Positions 24,716 to 34,233 of a DNA stretch of 64,000 bases are shown here, in pieces; position 1 is the first letter of the stretch; each line of letters begins with the position of its first letter. The stretch lies in NCBI RefSeq assembly GCF_036898465.1, contig NZ_JARUMJ010000001.1, positions 2,356,001 to 2,420,000 of the forward strand. Reading direction: 5' to 3'. A program made the position numbers and the translations under genes. The notes beneath the pieces were generated by a model. The model did not search any database. It saw nothing but the letters and a program-made list of their open reading frames with translations, and was not told where the DNA came from. The DNA is from Streptomyces sp. B21-105. Lineage in GTDB: Bacteria > Actinomycetota > Actinomycetes > Streptomycetales > Streptomycetaceae.

Positions 24716-26428
24716 ATGACCGACGCCGCCACCGGCCCGGGGCACGCGACCAGGGTCGGCGACGCCGTCGTGGCGTGCCTCGTCGTCGGGGTCGGCGCGT
24801 CCAGGGGCGTGCCGGCCGACGAGGTGTTCGGGCTCGTGGAGACCGCGTTGCGGGAGGCGGGGCGGTCCCTGCGGGACGTCGTCGAGCTCGCCACCGTCGA
24901 CGTCAGGGCCGGCGAACCGGGCCTCGTCGAGGTCGCCCGGCGACTCGGCGTGCCCGTGGTGACGTACTCCGCGCGGGAGTTGGCGGGGGTCTCGGTGCCC
25001 CACCCGTCCTACGCGCCGTCCGCGGCCCTGGGCACGCCGTCGGTGGCGGAGGCGGCCGCGCTGATCGGCGGCGGCGAGCTCGTGGTGCCCAAGCGCAGGT
25101 CGGCCGGGACGCCGGCGAGGGCGACCTGCGCCGTCGCCCGCCGGCCGGACCTTCCCGGGGTGTCCGGCACGCCCGCCGGATCCGCCCTCGCGCCGCCGGA
25201 CGACGACGTCGCCGCGCCGCTCGCGACCCGCACGGAAACCCCTCACGCGGACATCACCCACACAGACATCACCCACCCGGGCATCACCTTTACGGACATG
25301 GAAACACGCAGTCCCATGCACACTGACGGACAAGCCGACGAGTACGCCGACGGCCGCGTCGCCGGCGCTCTCGACGGCTGGCACGACCTTCGCCATCACG
25401 GGGATTCCGAGGTCCGGGACGACGGCTCGGACCTGGTCGATCTCGCCGTGAACGTCCGCGCGGACACGCCTCCGCGCTGGCTGCTCGAGCGCGTCGCCGC
25501 GTCCCTGGGCGGCCTCGCGGCCTATCCGGACGGGCGGGCCGCACGGGCGGCCGTCGCGGCGCGGCACGGGCTGCCCGTGGAGCGGGTGCTGTTGACGGCG
25601 GGCGCGGCGGAGGCGTTCGTGCTGCTGGCGCGGGCCCTGCGGGTGCGGCGGCCGGTGGTGGTGCATCCGCAGTTCACCGAGCCTGAGGCGGCGCTGCGCG
25701 ACGCCGGGCACCAGGTGGGCCGGGTGCTGCTGCGCGCGCGGGACGGCTTCCGGCTGGATCCCGCGGCCGTTCCCGACGACGCCGACCTGGTGGTGATCGG
25801 CAATCCGACGAACCCCACGTCGGTGCTGCACCCCGCGGACACGGTCCGGCGGCTGGCGCGGGCCGGGCGGACGCTGGTGGTCGACGAGGCGTTCATGGAC
25901 GCGGTGCCCGGCGAGCGGGAGGCCCTCGCCGGCCGGACGGACGTGCCCGGTCTGGTGGTGCTGCGCAGCCTGACCAAGACCTGGGGACTCGCGGGGCTGC
26001 GGATCGGGTACGTCCTCGCCGCGCCGGAGACGATCGCCGAGCTGGAGCGGGCACAGCCGCTGTGGCCGGTGTCCACGCCGGCGCTGGCCGCCGCACAGGC
26101 GTGCGTGGAACCGCAGGCGCTGGCGGAGGCCGGGCACGCGGCGCACCGCATCGCCGCGGACCGGGCCCATCTCGTCGCCGGCCTCGAGGAGTTCGCCTCG
26201 GACGGGCTGCGGGTCGCGGGGCCGGCCCAGGGCCCCTTCGTGCTCGTCCGGCTGCCGCGAGCGGCCGCCGTCCGCCGGCAGCTGCGCGTCCTGGGGTTCG
26301 CGGTCCGGCGCGGGGACACCTTTCCGGGGCTGGACGAGGAATGGCTGCGGCTGGCGGTACGGGACCGGGCGACGGTGAACCGTTTCCTCCAGGCTCTGGA
26401 CCAGGCACTGGCGCTGACGCGCGACTGA
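24716..26428 (+). CDS. cobC: CobE/CbiG-domain fused to CobC-type PLP aminotransferase
   Basis: A 570-residue fusion. Residues ~1-125 (VVACLVVGVGASRGVPADEVFGLVETALREAGRSLRDV...LGTPSVAEAAALIGGG) are a CobE/CbiG C-terminal domain, from corrin biosynthesis. After a linker with HADITHTDITHPGITFTD repeats comes a PLP fold-type I domain (about 215-570) like threonine-phosphate decarboxylase/histidinol-phosphate aminotransferase. It has NPTNPTSVL, VVDEAFMDAVPGE and the PLP lysine K421 in SLTKTWGLAGLR. The decarboxylase would make aminopropanol phosphate for CbiB. Such fusions are the Rv2231c-like CobC of actinobacteria. ATG 24716 has GAGAGGAC upstream. Confidence 0.9.
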   Translation: MTDAATGPGHATRVGDAVVACLVVGVGASRGVPADEVFGLVETALREAGRSLRDVVELATVDVRAGEPGLVEVARRLGVPVVTYSARELAGVSVPHPSYAPSAALGTPSVAEAAALIGGGELVVPKRRSAGTPARATCAVARRPDLPGVSGTPAGSALAPPDDDVAAPLATRTETPHADITHTDITHPGITFTDMETRSPMHTDGQADEYADGRVAGALDGWHDLRHHGDSEVRDDGSDLVDLAVNVRADTPPRWLLERVAASLGGLAAYPDGRAARAAVAARHGLPVERVLLTAGAAEAFVLLARALRVRRPVVVHPQFTEPEAALRDAGHQVGRVLLRARDGFRLDPAAVPDDADLVVIGNPTNPTSVLHPADTVRRLARAGRTLVVDEAFMDAVPGEREALAGRTDVPGLVVLRSLTKTWGLAGLRIGYVLAAPETIAELERAQPLWPVSTPALAAAQACVEPQALAEAGHAAHRIAADRAHLVAGLEEFASDGLRVAGPAQGPFVLVRLPRAAAVRRQLRVLGFAVRRGDTFPGLDEEWLRLAVRDRATVNRFLQALDQALALTRD

Positions 26429-26505
26429 GGAACGCGAGGGGCGGGCGCGCGAGACCCACGCGAGCTGGGCGAGCGCGAGGTTCGGGACGCGAGGGAGCCG
26501 CGCGA

Positions 26506-26549
26506 CCGGCCCACGGCTCGGACCGCCCCGGCCCATGGCTCGGACCGCC
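26506..26549. repeat. 22-base tandem duplication abutting the amidohydrolase stop
   Basis: Two copies of CCGGCCCAYGGCTCGGACCGCC, at 26506-26527 and 26528-26549, differ at one base. The array ends exactly where the stop codon of the minus-strand amidohydrolase gene begins (26550). Confidence 0.9.
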
Positions 26550-27647
26550 TCAACCCACGATCTTTCCGTTCAGCACGGTCCTGCGGGGCGCCGCCAGCAC
26601 GCGCACGTCCGCGCGCGGGTCCGTCTCGTACACCACCAGGTCCGCCGACGCGCCCTCGTCCAGGCCGGGGCGTCCGAGCCAGGCGCGTGCGCCCCAGGTC
26701 GCCGCCGAGAGCGCCTGCAGCGGGGGGATGCCCGCCGTCACCAGCTCCGCGACCTCCGCCGCCACCAGACCGTGCGGCAGCGAACCGCCGGCGTCCGTGC
26801 CGACGAAGACCGGGATGCCGGCGTCGTAGGCGGAGCGGACGGTGTCGTACCGGCGTGCGTGCAGCCTGCGGATGTGGGCCGACCAGCGCGGGAACTTGGC
26901 CTCCCCACCGGCGGCGAGCTCCGGGAACGTGGCGATGTTGACCAGGGTCGGGACGATCGCCACACCCCGCTCGGCGAACAGCGGGACGAGATCGTTTGTC
27001 AGGCCCGTGGCGTGTTCGACGCAGTCGATGCCGGACTCGACCAGGTCGCGCAGCGAGTTCTCGGCGAAGCAGTGCGCGGTGACGCGTGCGCCCAGCCGGT
27101 GGGCCTCGGCGATGGCCGCCTCGGCCGCCTCCCGCGGCCAGCTGGGGGCCAGGTCGCCGGCGTCGCGGTCGATCCAGTCGCCGACCAGCTTGACCCAGCC
27201 GTCGCCGCGCCGGGCCTCCCGGGCGACGTACGCGACGAGGTCGTCGGGCTCGATCTCGTGCGCGTAGCCGCGCAGGTAGCGGCGGGTGCGGGCGATGTGC
27301 CGGCCGGCCCGGATGATCTTCGGGAGGTCGTCGCGGTCGTCGACCCAGCGGGTGTCCGAGGGCGAGCCGGCGTCCCTCAGCAGCAGGGCGCCGGCGTCGC
27401 GGTCCGTCAGCGCCTGCTTCTCCGCGACGTCCGGCTCGACCGGGCCGTGCGCGCCGAGGCCCACGTGGCAGTGCGCGTCGACGAGACCGGGCAGCGCCCA
27501 GCCCTCGACGGTGAGGACCTCACGGGCCCCGGCCGGGCGGTCGTAGGAGATCCGGCCGCCGACGACCCACAGCTCGTCGCGGACGTCGTCGGGTCCGGCC
27601 AGGACCCTGCCCTTCACGTGCAGCACCGGCACCGGCTGATCGCTCAT
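26550..27647 (-). CDS. Amidohydrolase family protein
   Basis: A 365-residue metal-dependent hydrolase of the imidazolonepropionase/prolidase-like group. Metal ligands: ALPGLVDAHCHVGLG (HxH at about residues 59-61), a KLVGDW lysine segment (about 152), VTAHCFAE, GIDCVEHATGL and VGTDAGGSLPHGL (Asp). No signal peptide. Ten bases separate it from the amino-acid ABC ATPase gene downstream on the same strand but its start is at the other side (27647 faces 27657), so it lies just after the ABC operon and may be its last gene. Substrate unknown; an N-acyl or cyclic amide linked to amino-acid uptake is possible. Confidence 0.85.
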   Translation of the reverse strand: MSDQPVPVLHVKGRVLAGPDDVRDELWVVGGRISYDRPAGAREVLTVEGWALPGLVDAHCHVGLGAHGPVEPDVAEKQALTDRDAGALLLRDAGSPSDTRWVDDRDDLPKIIRAGRHIARTRRYLRGYAHEIEPDDLVAYVAREARRGDGWVKLVGDWIDRDAGDLAPSWPREAAEAAIAEAHRLGARVTAHCFAENSLRDLVESGIDCVEHATGLTNDLVPLFAERGVAIVPTLVNIATFPELAAGGEAKFPRWSAHIRRLHARRYDTVRSAYDAGIPVFVGTDAGGSLPHGLVAAEVAELVTAGIPPLQALSAATWGARAWLGRPGLDEGASADLVVYETDPRADVRVLAAPRRTVLNGKIVG

Positions 27648-27656
27648 ACGTGCACC

Positions 27657-28451
27657 CTAGCCAGTGCTCTTGCCCACCTGGTCGGAGGTCTCCTCCTCCA
27701 CGTCGGCCATCGCCGGGTCGAGGAGGCGGGAGAGGAAGTGGCGGGTGCGTTCGTGCCGTGGAGCGCCGATGACCTGGGCGGGGGCGCCGTCCTCGACGAT
27801 CACTCCGCCGTCCATGAAGACGACCCGGTCGGCGACCTCGCGGGCGAAGGTCATCTCGTGGGTGACGACCATCATCGTCATGCCCTCGTTCGCCAGCATG
27901 CGCATGACGGCGAGGACGTCCCCGACCAGCTCCGGGTCGAGCGCCGACGTCGGCTCGTCGAAGAGCATCACGTCGGGGCCCATGGCCAGGGCCCGGGCGA
28001 TCGCGACACGCTGCTGCTGGCCGCCGGAGAGGGAGGAGGGATAGGCGTGCGCCTTCTCCGACAGGCCCACCCGCTCCAGGTTCTGGGCGGCGACCTCCGC
28101 GGCCTTTGCCTTGCCGCGGCCGAGCACCCGGCGCTGCGGCAGGGTCAGGTTCTCGGTCACCGACAGGTGCGGGAACAGGTTGAACTGCTGGAAGACCATG
28201 CCGATACGGCGTCGTACGGCGTCGATGTCCACGTCGGGGTCGGTGAGCTCCGTGCCGCCGACGAAGACCTGGCCCTTCGTCGGTTCCTCCAGCAGGTTCA
28301 CGCAGCGCAGCAGCGTCGACTTGCCCGAGCCGGAGGGACCGATCACGCAGACGACCTCGCCCCGGCCGATCTCCAGGTCGATGCCGCGCAGCACCTCGTT
28401 GTCGCCGAACGCCTTGTGCAGGCCGCGCACTTCGATCTCGGGTCGGCTCAT
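27657..28451 (-). CDS. Polar amino-acid ABC transporter ATP-binding protein
   Basis: A 264-residue GlnQ/HisP-type ATPase: Walker [10 protein letters not shown] (about residues 36-44), Q-loop [13 protein letters not shown], signature [16 protein letters not shown] and Walker [15 protein letters not shown] with the switch His in VVTHEM. An unusual acidic tail follows ([17 protein letters not shown]). The ATG at 28451 overlaps the permease stop (ATGA). It energises import with the permease and binding protein encoded upstream. Substrate class is polar or charged amino acids by family. Confidence 0.95.
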   Translation of the reverse strand: MSRPEIEVRGLHKAFGDNEVLRGIDLEIGRGEVVCVIGPSGSGKSTLLRCVNLLEEPTKGQVFVGGTELTDPDVDIDAVRRRIGMVFQQFNLFPHLSVTENLTLPQRRVLGRGKAKAAEVAAQNLERVGLSEKAHAYPSSLSGGQQQRVAIARALAMGPDVMLFDEPTSALDPELVGDVLAVMRMLANEGMTMMVVTHEMTFAREVADRVVFMDGGVIVEDGAPAQVIGAPRHERTRHFLSRLLDPAMADVEEETSDQVGKSTG

Positions 28452-29281
28452 TTCACGGCCTCCTGGGCCTTGGCCTCCATGCGGCGCACGACGAAGCCGA
28501 GCGGGACGGTCACCAGCAGGTAGCACAGGCCGGCGACCAGGATCGGCGTGGAGTTGGCGGTGTCGCTGGCCAGGTCCCGGCCGAACTTGGACAGTTCGCG
28601 CTCCTGAAGGGTCACGCCGAGGAGCAGGACCAGGGAGGAGTCCTTGAAGAGGATGATCAGTTCGTTGGTGAGCGGCGGCAGGATGATCCGGAACGCCTGC
28701 GGGATGACGATGGAGGTCATCGCGCGGGCCGGTGAGAAGCCCAGCGAGCGCGCCGCTTCCATCTGCCCCTTGGGCACCGCCTGGATGCCCGCGCGGAACG
28801 TCTCCGCCATGTACGCGGCACCCACCAGGCCGAGCGCGAGCGCCGCCTTGCCGTAGGTGCCGCCGACGATCTCCGTGCCGGGGAAGGCCAGCGGCACGGC
28901 CACGCCGATGAAGACGAAGATCAGCAGGGCGGGCAGACCGCGGAAGATCTCGATGTACACGCCGGCCACCCAGCGGTACGGGCCGACCGAGGACAGTCGC
29001 ATCAGCGCGATGACCAGGCCGAGCACCAGCCCCAGCAGGAAGCCGGACAGGGTGTACAGGACGGTGTTCTTCAGCGCCAGCGTGATGACGTCCGGGAACA
29101 TCTCCTTCGCGATGTCCCACTGGGCGAACTGGTTCTTCAGCCGACCCCAGTCGGCGGTCACCGCGAAGACGATGACGGCGGCGACGAACACGGCGTACTG
29201 CGCGCCGCGCGACAGCCGGCGCTTCTGCCGCCGGGTCAGTCCCCTCTTCTTCGGCTGGAGCGGTACGTCCGCGGCCGTCAT
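28448..29281 (-). CDS. Amino-acid ABC transporter permease
   Basis: A 277-residue HisM/GlnP-type permease: a basic start ([17 protein letters not shown]), a first helix at about 33-50, and the MetI-like domain with [21 protein letters not shown] and the EAA loop [32 protein letters not shown] 29281 overlaps the binding-protein stop (29278-29280) and its own stop overlaps the ATPase start, so the three proteins are made stoichiometrically linked. A single permease implies a homodimeric channel. Confidence 0.94.
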   Translation of the reverse strand: MTAADVPLQPKKRGLTRRQKRRLSRGAQYAVFVAAVIVFAVTADWGRLKNQFAQWDIAKEMFPDVITLALKNTVLYTLSGFLLGLVLGLVIALMRLSSVGPYRWVAGVYIEIFRGLPALLIFVFIGVAVPLAFPGTEIVGGTYGKAALALGLVGAAYMAETFRAGIQAVPKGQMEAARSLGFSPARAMTSIVIPQAFRIILPPLTNELIILFKDSSLVLLLGVTLQERELSKFGRDLASDTANSTPILVAGLCYLLVTVPLGFVVRRMEAKAQEAVK

Positions 29282-30129
29282 GACGCCGACGGGGAGGCCG
29301 CGGACGCGTCGTACGGGCCGATCCACTTCTCGTACAGCGTCTTGTACGTGCCGTCGGCCTTCGCGTCCGCCAGCGCCTTGTCGATCGCGGCGGCCAGCTT
29401 CGTGTTGCCCTTCTTCACGGTGAAGCCGTACTGCTCACCGGTGTTGAGGTTGTCGACGACCTTGAAGGCGTCGGCGTTGGCCTTGTCCTTCAGCCAGCCC
29501 TGGACCACCGGGTAGTCGATGATGACGGCCTTGACCTGTCCGGTGCGCAGCCCGTTGAGGACGGCGTCGGAGGACTCGAAGGAGACCGCGTCGAAGCCCT
29601 GCTTCTCGGCGTAGTCCTCGCCGGTGGTCTGCGCCTGCGCACCCAGCTTGACGCCCTTGGCCTTCACGTCGGCGAGCGAGGAGACGCCGGCGTCCTTGTC
29701 GACCAGGACGGCCTGGGTGGCCTCGAAGTAGGGGTCGGAGAAGTCGACGTTCTTCTTGCGCTCGTCGGTGATGGTCATGCCGGCCGCGGCGAGGTCGCAC
29801 TGGCCGGAGTTGAGGAAGGCGCCGGTCTTGAAGTTCTCGAAGGGCGTGTCGACGATCGCCTGCTTCACGCCGAGGTTCTTGGCGACCAGGTCGATCAGGG
29901 ACACGTCGAAGCCCTGCACCTTGCCGTCGATCTCCGACTGGAAGGGCGGGTAGGGCAGGTGGGTGCAGGTGGTGAGCTGGCCCGCCTTGACGAGCTCGAC
30001 CCCGCCGGCGGCGGTCTTGGAGCCGCTGCCGCCGTCGTCGCTCGACGTGCAGGCGGCCACGAGCACGAGCCCGGCCGTCGCGGTGGCAGCGGCCAGGATG
30101 CGGGTCCGGCGCCCGGAGAGGGTGTTCAC
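29278..30129 (-). CDS. Amino-acid ABC transporter substrate-binding lipoprotein
   Basis: A 283-residue SBP family 3 protein. The signal peptide has a lipobox (LVLVAAC, Cys27), so it is membrane-tethered outside. Family motifs: [64 protein letters not shown] and [17 protein letters not shown] 30129 has AGGAAGG upstream. First gene of the operon SBP-permease-ATPase, preceded by a canonical promoter (30164-30191). Confidence 0.95.
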   Translation of the reverse strand: MNTLSGRRTRILAAATATAGLVLVAACTSSDDGGSGSKTAAGGVELVKAGQLTTCTHLPYPPFQSEIDGKVQGFDVSLIDLVAKNLGVKQAIVDTPFENFKTGAFLNSGQCDLAAAGMTITDERKKNVDFSDPYFEATQAVLVDKDAGVSSLADVKAKGVKLGAQAQTTGEDYAEKQGFDAVSFESSDAVLNGLRTGQVKAVIIDYPVVQGWLKDKANADAFKVVDNLNTGEQYGFTVKKGNTKLAAAIDKALADAKADGTYKTLYEKWIGPYDASAASPSAS

Positions 30130-30163
30130 GGCGGGCCTTCCTGTAAGAGAACTTTGGGTTCCG

Positions 30164-30191
30164 ATTATAAGGATAAGTTTGAGGCTCTCAA
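30164..30191 (-). promoter_or_regulatory. Consensus sigma-70 promoter with overlapping inverted repeat
   Basis: On the minus strand TTGAGA (30191-30186) is followed after 16 bases by TATAAT (30169-30164), unusually close to consensus for Streptomyces and about 35 bases from the SBP start codon. The -35 lies in a perfect inverted repeat TTTGAG-GCT-CTCAAA (30178-30192). A regulator bound there could block the amino-acid ABC operon and perhaps the divergent aminotransferase gene. Confidence 0.75.
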
Positions 30192-30302
30192 AACAAACCG
30201 ATGGTTACAGGGCCGTTATACCTACGAAGTAGCCAGCAGGGAGGTGGGGACGCCCCCGGTTACTCTCGTCACCTCTACCCCGTCAGCGAAGAGAGCACCG
30301 TT

Positions 30303-31403
30303 GTGACACACCCGTTCCTGGACCTCGCACCGCTGAGCGCCGCACAATTCGCCTCGATCGAGGACCGGGTGGCCCGGCTGCTGGACACCCGGCAGGACGT
30401 CGTGATCATGCAGGGTGAGGCGCTGCTGCCCCTGGAGGGGGCGATCCGGGGCGCAGCGGGTCCGGGCACCACCGCCCTCAACGTGATCACCGGCCCGTAC
30501 GGGCAGACCTTCGGCGACTGGCTGCGGGACTGCGGCGCGACCGTGATCGACCTGGCGGTCCCCTTCCACACCGCGGTGACGGCGGCACAGGTCCGCGAGG
30601 CGTTCGCCGAGCACCCGGAGATCGACTTCGTTTCGCTGGTGCACGCGGAGGCCGCGACCGGCAACACCAACCCGGTCGCGGCCGTCGGCGAGGTGGTGCG
30701 GGAGCACGGCGCGCTGTTCTACCTGGACGCGGTCGCCTCGATTGGCGCGGAGCCGGTGCTGCCGGACGCGTGGGGCGTGGACCTGTGCGTGATCGGCGCA
30801 CAGAAGGCGATGGGCGGCCCGGCGGGCGTGTCGGCGGTCTCGGTGAGCGAGCGGGCGTGGGCGCGGATGTCCACGAACCCGCAGGCCCCGCGCCGCTCCT
30901 ACCTGTCCCTGCTGGACTGGAAGCAGCGCTGGATCGACGGCGGCCGCACAGCCTTGCCGCACGCGCCGGCACAGCTGGAGATGCTGGCCCTCGAGGCGTG
31001 CGTCGAGCGGATCGAGACCGAGGGGCTGAAGACGGTCATGGCCCGGCACGCGTCCGCGGCGGCGGCGACGCGGGCGGGCGCGGCGGCGCTGGGCGGCGGG
31101 CTCGAGCCGTATGTGCACGACGCGGCGGAGGCGGCGCCGGTCGCCACGACGCTGCGGGCGCCGGCGGGCGTGCCGGCGTCGGAGCTGGTGGCCCGGGCAC
31201 TGGCGATCGACCCCGCGCTGCCGCTGGCCGCGGGCGGGGGCGCACTGGCCGGCGAGATGATCCGGGTCAACCACTACGGCACTGCCGCGACCGTGGCCGC
31301 TGTGCGGGGATCCCTGGCCGCCCTGGGCGCGGCCCTGGCGGAGAAAGGCCTGCCCGTCGACCTGGACGCGGCCCACCGAGCCGCAGAGACCGGCCGGAAC
31401 TGA
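30303..31403 (+). CDS. Class V PLP aminotransferase (alanine/serine-glyoxylate type)
   Basis: A 366-residue fold-type I enzyme. GTG 30303 ([16 protein letters not shown]) has GAAGAGAG upstream. Seen: [22 protein letters not shown] (substrate loop), [44 protein letters not shown] (PLP Asp), and the PLP lysine K168 in [16 protein letters not shown]. The family transaminates serine or alanine with glyoxylate or related keto acids. It is divergent from the amino-acid ABC operon, which suggests linked amino-acid catabolism. Confidence 0.88.
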   Translation: MTHPFLDLAPLSAAQFASIEDRVARLLDTRQDVVIMQGEALLPLEGAIRGAAGPGTTALNVITGPYGQTFGDWLRDCGATVIDLAVPFHTAVTAAQVREAFAEHPEIDFVSLVHAEAATGNTNPVAAVGEVVREHGALFYLDAVASIGAEPVLPDAWGVDLCVIGAQKAMGGPAGVSAVSVSERAWARMSTNPQAPRRSYLSLLDWKQRWIDGGRTALPHAPAQLEMLALEACVERIETEGLKTVMARHASAAAATRAGAAALGGGLEPYVHDAAEAAPVATTLRAPAGVPASELVARALAIDPALPLAAGGGALAGEMIRVNHYGTAATVAAVRGSLAALGAALAEKGLPVDLDAAHRAAETGRN

Positions 31404-31536
31404 AGGGAGCGCCGGTACCGACCGGGCGGACGGCGAGAAACCGGGGGAACGGCGAGAACCGGGCGGAATGCCGAAGCGGCCCGGACGGCGGCCGGAACCT
31501 GCCGTCGGTGTCGGAGACCGGTGGCATGCTGCCGTC

Positions 31537-32064
31537 ATGACCACCGACGCGCACCTGACCCTTCCCGACGGTCGTCCGGTCCCGCTGCTGACCGGCGAGG
31601 AACTCCCCATGCTGGAGAGCTGGCTGGCGTTCCACCGGGCCACCCTGGAGCTGAAATGCGCCGGCCTCGACGACGGACAGGTGCGGACGGCGTCCGCCGA
31701 GCCGTCATCGCTCACCCTCCTCGGTCTGGTGCAGCACCTCGCCGAGGTCGAACGCAACTGGTTCCAGCGGGCGTTCGCCGGCCTCGAGGTGCCGCCGGTC
31801 TTCGAGGAGAGGTCCGGCTACTCACTCGACGCTGACCGCGGGCTCGACGAGGCGCTGACGGTCTGGCGGCGGGAGATCGCCCGCGGCCGCGAGCTGATCG
31901 CCGGGCGGTCGCTGGAGGACACCGGCCGGATCCTGGACGGGCCGATGGCCGGGCTCGAGGTCAGCCTGCGCTGGGTACTCGTCCACATGATCGAGGAGTA
32001 CGCCCGCCACAACGGCCACGCCGACCTTATCCGCGAGCGCCTCGACGGAGTTACCGGAGTTTAG
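31537..32064 (+). CDS. DinB family protein (DUF664 type)
   Basis: A 175-residue four-helix-bundle protein of the DinB/DUF664 superfamily. The probable metal His residues are in [13 protein letters not shown] (about residue 69) and in the C-terminal [18 protein letters not shown], which is the family hallmark. ATG 31537 is chosen over an upstream in-frame ATG at 31468. The family includes mycothiol-dependent enzymes in actinobacteria, so a thiol-dependent detoxification role is possible. The stop lies within a short CGGAGTTA duplication. Confidence 0.85.
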   Translation: MTTDAHLTLPDGRPVPLLTGEELPMLESWLAFHRATLELKCAGLDDGQVRTASAEPSSLTLLGLVQHLAEVERNWFQRAFAGLEVPPVFEERSGYSLDADRGLDEALTVWRREIARGRELIAGRSLEDTGRILDGPMAGLEVSLRWVLVHMIEEYARHNGHADLIRERLDGVTGV

Positions 32065-32333
32065 CGAGAAGGTGGTTCGGGGATTTATTTCGGGTGTTTT
32101 TCGCGGGATTTTCCGGCGATAGTTTTCCCGAGTTCTTCTGCCCTGTTTTCCGGTGTCCAAACGCAGCGATTTCCGGGCGTCCTGGAACTGCGTGACGCAT
32201 TGCACAAGCTCGGCCATATGTACCTTTTGCGCGGTGCGAAAGCATTCAAAGCGGACTCCCGTCTCCCAGGCATCACGGAATCACCACGACCTCTCCATGC
32301 GCAATCGAATTTCGCTCGGTAAGTTCCATCCGC
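32065..32333. promoter_or_regulatory. AT-richer leader/promoter region of the ectoine operon
   Basis: About 270 bases markedly less GC-rich than the surroundings (GGTGTTTTTCGCGGGATTTT, CATATGTACCTTTTGCGC). No gene is supported. TTGCAC near 32202 and TTTTGCGC near 32224 could be promoter elements, but no clean -35/-10 pair can be fixed. Because ectABCD follows directly and is osmotically induced in relatives, the control region is most probably here. Confidence 0.5.
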
Positions 32334-32840
32334 ATGACTGCCGCACAAGCAGACCTGCGTATCGACCGCCCGTCGGTGGCTGACGGAGCCGCCCTCTGGC
32401 GTCTCGCCAAGGAATCCGGAACGCTCGATCTGAACTCCTCCTACAGCTATCTGCTGTGGTGCCGCGACTTCGCCGCCACCTCGGCGGTGGCGCGCGCGGA
32501 GGACGGCGCGCCGGTCGGGTTCGTCACCGGCTACACACGGCCGGAGGACCCGCACACCCTGCTGGTCTGGCAGGTGGCCGTCGACGCCGCGCACCGAGGT
32601 CGCGGACTCGCCGCGGCGCTGCTCGACGGGCTGACCGCGCGGATCGCCGCTGAGCGCCCGCTCACCGCCGTGGAGACCACCATCACGCCGGGCAACACCG
32701 CCTCCGAGCGGCTGTTCGCCTCGTACGCCGAACGACACGGGGCGACCGTCACCCGCGAGGTGCTGTTCGGCGCCGGACTGTTCCCCGACGGCCCGCACGA
32801 CCCCGAGGTGCTGTACCGGATCGGCCCGCTCTCCTTCTGA
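32334..32840 (+). CDS. ectA: L-2,4-diaminobutyrate acetyltransferase
   Basis: A 168-residue GNAT enzyme that acetylates diaminobutyrate, the second step of ectoine synthesis. Seen: DLNSSYSYLLWCRDFAATSAVA (typical EctA substrate segment), VWQVAVDAAHRGRGLAAALLDGL (acetyl-CoA loop) and VETTITPGNTASERLFASYAERHG. Full family length. First gene of ectABCD; after the stop there is a pyrimidine-rich tandem repeat and 121 bases to ectB. Confidence 0.96.
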   Translation: MTAAQADLRIDRPSVADGAALWRLAKESGTLDLNSSYSYLLWCRDFAATSAVARAEDGAPVGFVTGYTRPEDPHTLLVWQVAVDAAHRGRGLAAALLDGLTARIAAERPLTAVETTITPGNTASERLFASYAERHGATVTREVLFGAGLFPDGPHDPEVLYRIGPLSF

Positions 32841-32865
32841 TCCGTCCGCGCCCCCTCGCCCTCCC

Positions 32866-32913
32866 CGCCTCCCTCGCGCTCCCCGCCTCCCCCGCGCTCC
32901 CCCACGTCCCCGC
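32866..32913. repeat. Pyrimidine-rich tandem repeat after ectA
   Basis: Imperfect copies of CGCGCTCCCCGCCTCCC (variants CGCCCTCCCCGCCTCCC and CGCGCTCCCCCACG) lie between ectA and ectB, starting about 25 bases after the ectA stop. They may act as a spacer in the polycistronic message; no hairpin is evident. Confidence 0.75.
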
Positions 32914-32961
32914 CCCCCGTACCGCTCTCCTGCCGACCCCACACCAAGGAGTGTTTTCGCC

Positions 32962-34233
32962 GTGACCCTCACCCAGCCCGACCTCAGCGTCTTCGAGACC
33001 CTCGAGTCCGAGGTGCGCAGCTACTGCCGTGGCTGGCCCGTCGTCTTCGACCGCGCGCAGGGCAGCCGCATGTACGACGAGGACGGCCATCGGTACCTGG
33101 ACTTCTTCGCCGGCGCCGGATCGCTCAACTACGGCCACAACAACCCCGTGCTGAAACGGGCGCTGATCGACTACCTGATGCGGGACGGCGTCGCGCACGG
33201 GCTCGACATGTCGACCGTCGCCAAGCGGACGTTCCTGCAGACCTTCCAGGACCTGGTGCTGCGCCCCCGTGACCTGCCCTACAAGGTCATGTTCCCGGGC
33301 CCGACCGGCACCAACGCCGTGGAGTCCGCGCTGAAGCTGGCGCGGAAGGTCAAGGGCCGCGAGGCCATCGTGTCCTTCACCAACGCCTTCCACGGCATGT
33401 CCCTCGGGTCGCTCGCGGTGACCGGCAACGCCTTCAAGCGGGCCGGCGCAGGCGTCCCCCTGGTGCACGGCACGCCGATGCCGTTCGACAACTACTTCGA
33501 CGGCCAGGTCCCGGACTTCCTCTGGTTCGAGCGGCTGCTCGAGGACCAGGGCTCCGGCCTCAACAAGCCCGCCGCCGTGATCGTCGAGACCGTGCAGGGC
33601 GAGGGCGGCATCAACGCCGCGCGTCCGGAGTGGCTGCGGGCGCTCAAGGATCTGTGCGAGCGCCAGGACATGCTGCTGATCGTCGACGACATCCAGATGG
33701 GATGCGGGCGCACCGGGGCCTTCTTCTCCTTCGAGGAGGCCGGCATCGTCCCGGACATCGTCACGGTGTCCAAGTCCATCAGCGGCTATGGACTGCCCAT
33801 GTCGCTCTGCCTGTTCCGGCCGGAGCTCGACGTGTGGGAGCCGGGCGAGCACAACGGCACCTTCCGCGGCAACAACCCGGCCTTCGTCACCGCCACCGCC
33901 GCGCTCGAGACGTACTGGGCGGACGGGTCGGCCATGGAGAAGCAGACCCGGGCGCGCGGCGAGCAGGTCGAGCAGGGCCTGATCTCGATCACCGAGGAGA
34001 ACCTCGCCGACGTCAAGGAGTACCGGGGCCGCGGTCTGGTGTGGGGCCTGGAGTTCCACGAGAAGGCGCGGGCCGGCCGGGTCGCGCAGCGCGCCTTCGA
34101 ACTCGGGCTGCTGATCGAGACGTCCGGCCCGGAGAGCGAGGTCGTCAAGCTGCTGCCTGCGCTGACCATCACCCCGGAGGAGCTGGACGAGGGTCTGAGC
34201 ATCGTCGCCCGGGCCGTGCGGGAGACCGTCTGA
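32962..34233 (+). CDS. ectB: Diaminobutyrate--2-oxoglutarate transaminase
   Basis: A 423-residue class III PLP transaminase converting aspartate semialdehyde to 2,4-diaminobutyrate with glutamate. Seen: FFAGAGSLNYGHNNPVLK, PGPTGTNAVESALKLARK, ETVQGEGGINAA, IVDDIQMGCGRTGAFFSFE, then TVSKSISGYGLPMSL with the PLP lysine in SKS. GTG 32962. The gene end is duplicated: a perfect 20-base tandem repeat spans the stop codon. Confidence 0.97.
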   Translation: MTLTQPDLSVFETLESEVRSYCRGWPVVFDRAQGSRMYDEDGHRYLDFFAGAGSLNYGHNNPVLKRALIDYLMRDGVAHGLDMSTVAKRTFLQTFQDLVLRPRDLPYKVMFPGPTGTNAVESALKLARKVKGREAIVSFTNAFHGMSLGSLAVTGNAFKRAGAGVPLVHGTPMPFDNYFDGQVPDFLWFERLLEDQGSGLNKPAAVIVETVQGEGGINAARPEWLRALKDLCERQDMLLIVDDIQMGCGRTGAFFSFEEAGIVPDIVTVSKSISGYGLPMSLCLFRPELDVWEPGEHNGTFRGNNPAFVTATAALETYWADGSAMEKQTRARGEQVEQGLISITEENLADVKEYRGRGLVWGLEFHEKARAGRVAQRAFELGLLIETSGPESEVVKLLPALTITPEELDEGLSIVARAVRETV

